A DNA stretch of 16,465 nt, taken from positions 1 to 16,465 of the forward strand of contig CAYWJA010000035.1 in the NCBI GenBank assembly GCA_964458485.1, in the 5' to 3' direction. Under the pieces are notes generated by a model. That model did not search any database. It saw only the letters and a program-made list of their open reading frames with translations, and was not told where the DNA came from. Numbering within the stretch: the first letter of the stretch is position 1; every line of letters begins with the position of its first letter. Shown here piece after piece: positions 12,258-16,465 of this stretch. A program made the position numbers and the translations under genes. This DNA comes from CAYWJA01 sp964458485. Its GTDB lineage: Bacteria > Patescibacteriota > Gracilibacteria > UM-FILTER-43-11.

Positions 12258-12737
12258 ATGGATAAAATATTAAAAAAGAAAGCAAAGGAATGCATGACAA
12301 CAGATGTTATTGCAGTAGAAGATAATGAAAGTATTAAGTATTTATTTAAATTATTAGATAAAAGCGGTATTTTAGGGGTTCCCGTTGTTGATGAAAAAAG
12401 ACGCGTAATAGGAATTGTGACAGAATCAGACTTAATTGAGCACTTTACAACCTTAAAAACCCCCAAATCTATTAATTTACTTGGCGGGATTGTATACCTG
12501 GATGACATTGCAGACTTCAATGAGAACCTAAAAGATCATTGTGCTGAAACAGTTAAAGATATAATGAATAAAGAAGTCATTACAGTGCACGAGGATGTAG
12601 CTCTTTTGGAAATAATTAATTTAATGTCAGAAAAGAAAATTTCCCGCTTACCTGTTATTAATAAAAAAGATGAATTAGTTGGTATTATTACTCGTACCGA
12701 TGTGGTTCATCAATTGGCTAAAATTAAGAAGATTTGA
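12258..12737 (+). CDS. Protein with two CBS domains
   Basis: A 159-residue soluble protein made of a CBS pair. The first domain is about 10-65 (MTTDVIAVEDNESIKYLFKLL ... GVPVVDEKRRVIGIVTESDLI) and the second about 97-155 (IMNKEVITVHEDVALLEIINLM ... SRLPVINKKDELVGIITRTDVV). CBS pairs bind adenine nucleotides such as AMP or ATP and usually act as sensors; stand-alone forms resemble the regulatory part of IMP dehydrogenase or membrane transporters. No catalytic domain is attached. It starts 28 nt after tRNA-Leu with a weak Shine-Dalgarno (AGGA, 4 nt before the ATG). Foldback array 4 follows the stop. Ligand and partner unknown. Confidence 0.9.
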   Translation: MDKILKKKAKECMTTDVIAVEDNESIKYLFKLLDKSGILGVPVVDEKRRVIGIVTESDLIEHFTTLKTPKSINLLGGIVYLDDIADFNENLKDHCAETVKDIMNKEVITVHEDVALLEIINLMSEKKISRLPVINKKDELVGIITRTDVVHQLAKIKKI

Positions 12738-12739
12738 TT

Positions 12740-12816
12740 TAGGATGTAGGAAGTAGGCCTGTAGGATGTAGGAGTTATATTGACCACAAGCCTACAACCT
12801 ACAAGCCTACAACCTA
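12740..12816. repeat. Foldback array 4 (units AGGATGT / AGGCTTGT)
   Basis: Left half 12740-12774 reads TAGGATG, TAGGAAG, TAGGCCTG, TAGGATG. Right half 12785-12816 is the complement of TAGGTTG, TAGGCTTG, TAGGTTG, TAGGCTTG, alternating 7- and 8-nt units. It occupies most of the gap between the CBS gene and rplY. Confidence 0.75.
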
Positions 12817-12843
12817 GAAATTTAATATTTAATAAAATTCAAA

Positions 12844-13539
12844 ATGGATAAGATACAATTAGAAGTCACAGAAGGTGTATATGAAACAGCAAGAGATGCC
12901 AGAGACGCTGGACGCATTCCCATGGCTTATTACGCCAAAGGTATAGATAATCATAGTTTTTCTGTCGAATATCAGGATTTTCGTCGTGCTTATGAAAAAG
13001 GTGGACGTAGTACCATTATGTACTTTACGAACGAAAAAAAAGAAGAATTCCCTATTATTGTGCAGGATATTCAATATGATCCGGTTACAGACAAAATGAT
13101 TCATGTGGATGTTATGGCCGTAGATCTTAATAAAACTATTAAAACTCACATCCCAATAGTACTTACCGGAGAGTCACCAGCCGTTAAAGACGAAGGAGGT
13201 GTTCTTATGCAGAATAAGGAATCTATAGAAGTTGAATGTTTACCAAATGATCTTGTTCATGAGCTTGAAGTGGATATATCTGGCTTAATTGATTTTAACG
13301 CATCCATTACAGTTGGTGATGTAGTTGTGCCAAGTGCAATTAAGGTATTAGACGCAGAAGACATTAATGTTGCTACTGTATCTGCACCTCGCGCTATAAT
13401 TGAAGAAGAGGAAGAAACTCCTGCTGAAGGCGAAGAAGGTGCTGAAGGCGAAGAAGGTGCTGAAGGCGAAGAAGGTGCTGAAGGCGAAGAAAAGAAAGAA
13501 GGTGGCGATGAAGGAGAGAAGAAAGAGGAATCCAAATAA
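12844..13539 (+). CDS. rplY: Ribosomal protein L25, long (TL5/CTC) form with acidic tail
   Basis: Binds 5S rRNA in the large subunit. At 231 residues it is the long TL5/CTC type: the 5S-binding beta-barrel (about 1-90, GRIPMAYYAKG ... FRRAYEKGGRSTIMYF ... VQDIQYDPVTDKMIHVDVMAV) and a C-terminal beta domain (about 95-185, HIPIVLTGESPAVKDEGGVL ... EVDISGL ... VVPSAIKVL). Residues 187-231 form a Glu/Gly-rich tail with the hexapeptide GAEGEE repeated in tandem. Acidic tails of this sort occur in other L25 proteins and vary in length. No Shine-Dalgarno is seen before the ATG. A one-helix protein gene begins 12 nt after the stop, so the two probably form an operon. Confidence 0.95.
   Translation: MDKIQLEVTEGVYETARDARDAGRIPMAYYAKGIDNHSFSVEYQDFRRAYEKGGRSTIMYFTNEKKEEFPIIVQDIQYDPVTDKMIHVDVMAVDLNKTIKTHIPIVLTGESPAVKDEGGVLMQNKESIEVECLPNDLVHELEVDISGLIDFNASITVGDVVVPSAIKVLDAEDINVATVSAPRAIIEEEEETPAEGEEGAEGEEGAEGEEGAEGEEKKEGGDEGEKKEESK
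13423..13491 (+). repeat. 18-bp tandem repeat in rplY
   Basis: The unit GCTGAAGGCGAAGAAGGT occurs three times without change (13423-13476) plus 15 of 18 bases of a fourth copy. It encodes AEGEEG repeats of the acidic tail. Identical copies suggest recent slippage and length variation. Confidence 0.9.
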
Positions 13540-13551
13540 TATCGTCGGAAT

Positions 13552-13779
13552 ATGGCTAAATTCACTCGTCAATTACAAAAAAAAGTTCGTATTGAGCCAA
13601 AATTTTTAATAATTTTAGCAATAATTGTAATCGTGGTTTTTTTCGTAATCCGATTTATTGCAATAGAAGTCACCACATCTATCCAAAAAGAATATTATAA
13701 AGTAAACACTATTGATGAGCAGGATATTTATAAAGGTACATCACATAGCATTGAGGATGATGTTAATTTATTGAAGTAA
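13552..13779 (+). CDS. Small single-helix membrane protein
   Basis: A 75-residue protein: basic N-terminus (MAKFTRQLQKKVRIEPKF), one strongly hydrophobic helix (about 19-39, LIILAIIVIVVFFVIRFIAI), then an acidic C-terminal part (EDDVNLLK). By the positive-inside rule the N-terminus is cytoplasmic and about 35 residues lie outside. It resembles FtsB/FtsL-like bitopic proteins in size, but I see no coiled-coil heptads, so no function is assigned. It starts 12 nt after rplY, and no Shine-Dalgarno is seen, suggesting coupling to rplY translation. Confidence 0.7.
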   Translation: MAKFTRQLQKKVRIEPKFLIILAIIVIVVFFVIRFIAIEVTTSIQKEYYKVNTIDEQDIYKGTSHSIEDDVNLLK

Positions 13780-13810
13780 TTGACGTCAGTGCTATTATGA
13801 CATTTTTTAT

Positions 13811-13897
13811 AGGTGCTGTTGTGCTTTAGTGCTATCGTCCTGTCGTGCTATCCTATTTAGAACTAAAGCACTAAAGGACGAAAGGACGACAGCACTT
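13811..13897. repeat. Foldback array 5 (units TAGTGCTA / TCGTCCTG)
   Basis: Left half 13811-13850 is a run of octamers AGGTGCTG, TTGTGCTT, TAGTGCTA, TCGTCCTG, TCGTGCTA. Right half 13862-13897 is the complement of related octamers. The best perfect arm is GTGCTTTAGT (13821-13830) with 13862-13871; the rest pairs in octamer register with about one mismatch in three. It separates the 13552 gene from the SDR gene. Confidence 0.75.
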
Positions 13898-13937
13898 GCA
13901 AAAGATATAAATACTTCATTAACATAATTAAAACACC

Positions 13938-14654
13938 ATGAACAAAACAGCCCTAATAAGCGGAGGCACCAATGGTATTGGCAAAGGTGCTGTATTGCAA
14001 TTGCTATCCGATGGATTTAATGTGGCAACTTTTTCGCGCAATCAGGAAAAATGTGACTTGTTTCAGAAAGAACTTGAATCGAAATATGATCAGGATCGCT
14101 TTTTGGTTATAAATGGAGATGTTACAAATGAAGATGACCTAAAAAAGATTGTCGACATAATGATCGAAAAATTCAAATCAATAGATATTCTTATAAACAA
14201 TGCGGGGTTTGGCTATTTTTCTGATTGCGATACAGTAGATATGTCTATTTTTCAGGAAATGATACAAACGAATATTTTCGGCGTTGCACTTTTAACACAA
14301 TTGGTTGTTCCTTATATGAAACAGCAAAAGAGTGGTTTAATATTCAATGTCGCGTCCATCTCAGGAAAGAAAGTTTACCCTAAGGGGGAATTTTATAGTG
14401 CTACTAAGTTTGCAGTAATGGGTTACTGCGAAGGAATCCGTAAAGAATTGAAAGAATATGGCATTAAAGTATCCACATTATGCCCTGGAATGATTAAAAC
14501 CGATTTTTTCAACAAAGAAGAACTTAAAAGAAGAGAAAAAGAATGGGGTGATTTTCCTATGATGGAAGTATCCGATATTAGTCGAATAATCAGTCTTGTC
14601 TGCAATCAATCCGAGCATTCTAATATTCAAGATGTTACCGTAATGCCCTTTTAA
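13938..14654 (+). CDS. Short-chain dehydrogenase/reductase (SDR)
   Basis: A 238-residue classical SDR, an NAD(P)-dependent oxidoreductase with a Rossmann fold. Seen: cofactor loop GGTNGIGKG (9-17), Arg34 after the second strand (SRN), which favours NADP over NAD, D61 in GDVT, NNAG (87-90), N112, and the catalytic Ser140, Tyr153 and Lys157 in NVASISG ... YSATK. The CPGMIKTDF segment follows as in the family. Substrate cannot be told; the similarity is to general YdfG/DltE-type SDRs. There is no Shine-Dalgarno. A weak promoter TTGCAA-N18-TAACAT (13896-13925) lies between foldback array 5 and the ATG. The stop codon lies in the first arm of foldback array 6, before queA. Confidence 0.9.
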   Translation: MNKTALISGGTNGIGKGAVLQLLSDGFNVATFSRNQEKCDLFQKELESKYDQDRFLVINGDVTNEDDLKKIVDIMIEKFKSIDILINNAGFGYFSDCDTVDMSIFQEMIQTNIFGVALLTQLVVPYMKQQKSGLIFNVASISGKKVYPKGEFYSATKFAVMGYCEGIRKELKEYGIKVSTLCPGMIKTDFFNKEELKRREKEWGDFPMMEVSDISRIISLVCNQSEHSNIQDVTVMPF

Positions 14655-14745
14655 TTAGCTTTTTAGGTAGTAGCTTTTTAGCTTTTTAGTAAATCTAATT
14701 ATAATCCCTAAGAAGCTACAAGCTAAGAAGCTACAAGCTAATTAA
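14651..14745. repeat. Foldback array 6 (units AGCTTTTT / AGCTTGT)
   Basis: Left half holds AGCTTTTT three times plus truncated units; right half is the complement of AGCTTGT and AGCTTCTT alternating twice. The outer arm TTAATTAGCT (14651-14660) pairs with 14736-14745. It runs exactly from the SDR stop codon to 2 nt before the queA ATG. The loop contains TATAAT (14700-14705), a possible -10 for queA. Confidence 0.8.
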
Positions 14746-14747
14746 AT

Positions 14748-15785
14748 ATGAACCTATCCGACTTCGACTATCATCTTCCTAAAGAGTTTATCGCTCAGCG
14801 GCCATTAGATGATCGTGATCAATCTAAATTAATGGTGATTAATCGCAATAAGCAATCAATTGAACACCATAAGTTTTTTGAGTTGCCAGATATTTTAGAT
14901 AAAGATTCAGTTTTGGTTTTTAATGAATCACGTGTAATTCCCGCCCGTCTAAAATTCAAAATGGTCAATGGAAGCGCGGAAATCCTGCTCGTTAAACCCA
15001 TCAGCTCAAACACCTGGGAGTGCATGGTAAAGCCCGGGCCTAAATTTACCCCAAAAACCGAAGAGCAAATTGATCCAGAATGCAGTTTTCATGTAAAAGA
15101 TGTTACTTCGCATGGCCTGCGTATCATAAAATTTAAGTGTGATGATTTTAATGAATACCTTAAAAAGCATGGCCACACTCCAACGCCACCATACATAAAA
15201 GAAGAGGTAGGTGATTCGGAAAGATATCAAACGATTTACTCTAAAACCGAAGGGTCAGTTGCAGCTCCTACAGCTGGTTTTCATTTTACAGATCAGGTGT
15301 TTAACGATTTAAAAGCAAAAGGAATTCAAACAGAATTCGTAACCTTGCATGTTGGTCTTGGTACTTTTCAGCCTGTAAAAGTCGATAATATAAAAGAGCA
15401 TAACATGCATAGTGAGTGGTTTAGCCTGCCATTAGATACCGCTGATCGACTTAATAAAGCTAAGCAAGAAGGAAAAAAAATCGTCGCAGTCGGCACAACA
15501 TCTGTGCGTGTTTTGGAATCATGCGCCGATTCGTCGGGCGTATTACAACCCCAATCAGGAGAAACCGACATTTTCATTTACCCAGGCTATGAATGGAAAT
15601 TTGTTGATCAGCTCATAACCAACTTCCATGTACCAAAAAGTACACTTTTAATGCTTGTAAGTGCGTTTGCCAGCCCATCATCTGCCAACATGACTGGCCG
15701 GGATTTTATTTTAAGAGCCTACGAAGAAGCCAAAAATAAAAATTACCGGTTTTTTAGCTTCGGGGATTCGATGTTAATACAATAA
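14748..15785 (+). CDS. queA: S-adenosylmethionine:tRNA ribosyltransferase-isomerase QueA
   Basis: Makes epoxyqueuosine in tRNA by transferring and isomerising the ribosyl part of SAM onto preQ1 at the wobble base of GUN anticodons. The 345-residue length is typical. Seen: FDYHLPKEFIAQRPL at the N-terminus, VFNESRVIPARL (57-68), the signature YQTIYSKTEGSVAAPTAGFH (160-179), HVGLGTFQPV (201-210) and the C-terminal TNFHVPKSTLLMLVSAF. tRNA-Asp(GTC), a queuosine substrate, is in the same window. The ATG follows foldback array 6 directly with no Shine-Dalgarno, so the gene is either cotranscribed with the SDR gene or starts within the array loop. Confidence 0.96.
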   Translation: MNLSDFDYHLPKEFIAQRPLDDRDQSKLMVINRNKQSIEHHKFFELPDILDKDSVLVFNESRVIPARLKFKMVNGSAEILLVKPISSNTWECMVKPGPKFTPKTEEQIDPECSFHVKDVTSHGLRIIKFKCDDFNEYLKKHGHTPTPPYIKEEVGDSERYQTIYSKTEGSVAAPTAGFHFTDQVFNDLKAKGIQTEFVTLHVGLGTFQPVKVDNIKEHNMHSEWFSLPLDTADRLNKAKQEGKKIVAVGTTSVRVLESCADSSGVLQPQSGETDIFIYPGYEWKFVDQLITNFHVPKSTLLMLVSAFASPSSANMTGRDFILRAYEEAKNKNYRFFSFGDSMLIQ

Positions 15786-15801
15786 ATCCTATTTATTTGA
15801 G

Positions 15802-16465
15802 TTAGCCATTGGGATATTTTCTAAGAAATCTCTTTTCAAACTCCTTATTGCCTATCAATTTATTTGCTATTTTAGGCCATTCTTTTGCATTTAATTGATA
15901 ATCTATATATTTACCATATGCTTTTTCCGCAATTGCTCTAAATTTAGGGTCTTTCATACATAACTGAAATGTAAAAATTGTTTCTTTAGAAGAATTTATT
16001 CCCTTTAAGACCCTAAGGGCATCAGCTTTTGATGAAGGGACAAATAAGGGGTCATTTACATCTGCTTGAGCTTTTTGTTGATCTGCACGGCTAATTTTTT
16101 GAACTTTAGCTTTTGGTTTGGCACTTTTTTTGGGAGTTGCAGCTTCAGTATAAATTCGTTTAGCCCATCTTGTTTCCGATGGTAATGTAGAGCCATCATT
16201 ACTTAAAACCTTAGGAATTTTTGAGAAACCATGTTGCTTAGCATATGTAGTGATAAAGGCCTTATTACTTACAAGTAAAAAATTTGCTACATTTTGCCAA
16301 TCTGCCGGAGACATTTTAGCATTTATTAATACTTTAAATTTTGATCTTTTTTCTACATTCTTAAATGCATAATCTTCATCTTTTGTACATATATCGTATG
16401 CCTGTAACGCCTCAGGAGAACCTTTTCCTGCTACCTCTGCCCGTTCTTTTTTAGCCTTAGCTTTC
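15802..16465 (-). CDS. Protein with a duplicated helical domain, N-terminus beyond window
   Basis: The minus-strand frame ending at 15802 stays open to the right edge, so at least 220 residues are seen and the true start lies outside; the ATG at 16314 is internal. The visible part is soluble, basic and helical. Two copies of one domain can be read: one ends NAKMSPADWQNVANFLLVSN plus KAFITTYAKQHG, the other ends NAKEWPKIANKLIGNKEFEK plus RFLRKYPNG. Each copy is preceded by a helix beginning EALQAYDIC or DALRVLKGI. They are joined by a linker with PKKSAKPKAKVQK, whose KPKAKV also occurs in the GDPD-like protein of this window. I recognise no family. It is convergent with queA, with a 16-nt gap and no terminator hairpin. 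Confidence 0.8.
   Translation of the reverse strand, partial: KAKAKKERAEVAGKGSPEALQAYDICTKDEDYAFKNVEKRSKFKVLINAKMSPADWQNVANFLLVSNKAFITTYAKQHGFSKIPKVLSNDGSTLPSETRWAKRIYTEAATPKKSAKPKAKVQKISRADQQKAQADVNDPLFVPSSKADALRVLKGINSSKETIFTFQLCMKDPKFRAIAEKAYGKYIDYQLNAKEWPKIANKLIGNKEFEKRFLRKYPNG

Noticed and set aside
13257..13572. Ser/Pro- and Phe-rich frames opposite the rplY tail
   Set aside because: They are reverse-strand readings of the 18-bp tandem repeat and acidic tail codons.
15802..16314. Complete 170-residue gene
   Set aside because: The frame is open from 16314 to the window edge and continues with the same domain, so the ATG at 16314 is internal.

Overview
The window is AT-rich bacterial chromosome read with the standard code (TGA is used as a stop). 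It looks like a small-genome member of the Patescibacteria/CPR, possibly a Parcubacteria-type lineage. The reasons are many short membrane proteins of unknown function, Lys-rich linkers of the KPKAKV type, compact genes, very clear TTGACA-N17-TATAAT promoters with short 5' UTRs, and few Shine-Dalgarno sequences. That placement is inference. I see no replication origin, integrase, transposase or CRISPR array.

Left part (1-2925): a partial acidic gene and a short RecQ helicase on the minus strand. Divergent from them is a small membrane protein gene (2367-2852) of higher GC content, with a strong promoter, a roughly 320-nt structured leader, a good ribosome binding site and a GC-rich terminator.

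Next (2970-4210): tRNA-Asp and a winged-helix Fic gene, both on the minus strand. The 3' end of the tRNA plus its trailer is repeated on the far side of fic, so fic looks like cargo of a tRNA-targeted insertion. The fic promoter is overlaid by a palindromic operator candidate. The tRNA is bracketed by a perfect 12-bp inverted repeat.

Middle (4320-8780): a four-helix membrane protein coupled to a GNAT acetyltransferase; a REPIN/MITE-like foldback element; a GDPD-type phosphodiesterase with a Lys-rich N-terminus; two unknown small proteins; a promoter followed almost at once by a terminator; and a second GC-rich (about 59%) small membrane gene with its own promoter, three-stem leader, RBS and 12-bp terminator hairpin. 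The two GC-rich modules have the same design and differ from everything around them.

Right part (8895-16465): housekeeping genes. On the minus strand the order of transcription is holB, a TPR protein, then pyrF. On the plus strand are tRNA-Leu (preceded by a degenerate tRNA-Leu-like leader), a CBS-domain protein, ribosomal protein L25 (rplY), a one-helix protein, an SDR oxidoreductase and queA. A partial minus-strand gene with an internally repeated domain runs off the right edge.

The most unusual feature is a set of six foldback arrays in the gaps between genes of the right part. Each is built from 7-8-nt units of the general form TA(G/A)nnYTK, arranged in one orientation and then in the reverse complement. 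The unit sequence differs from array to array while the architecture is kept. They may be terminators or processing hairpins, or an uncharacterised class of intergenic repeat.
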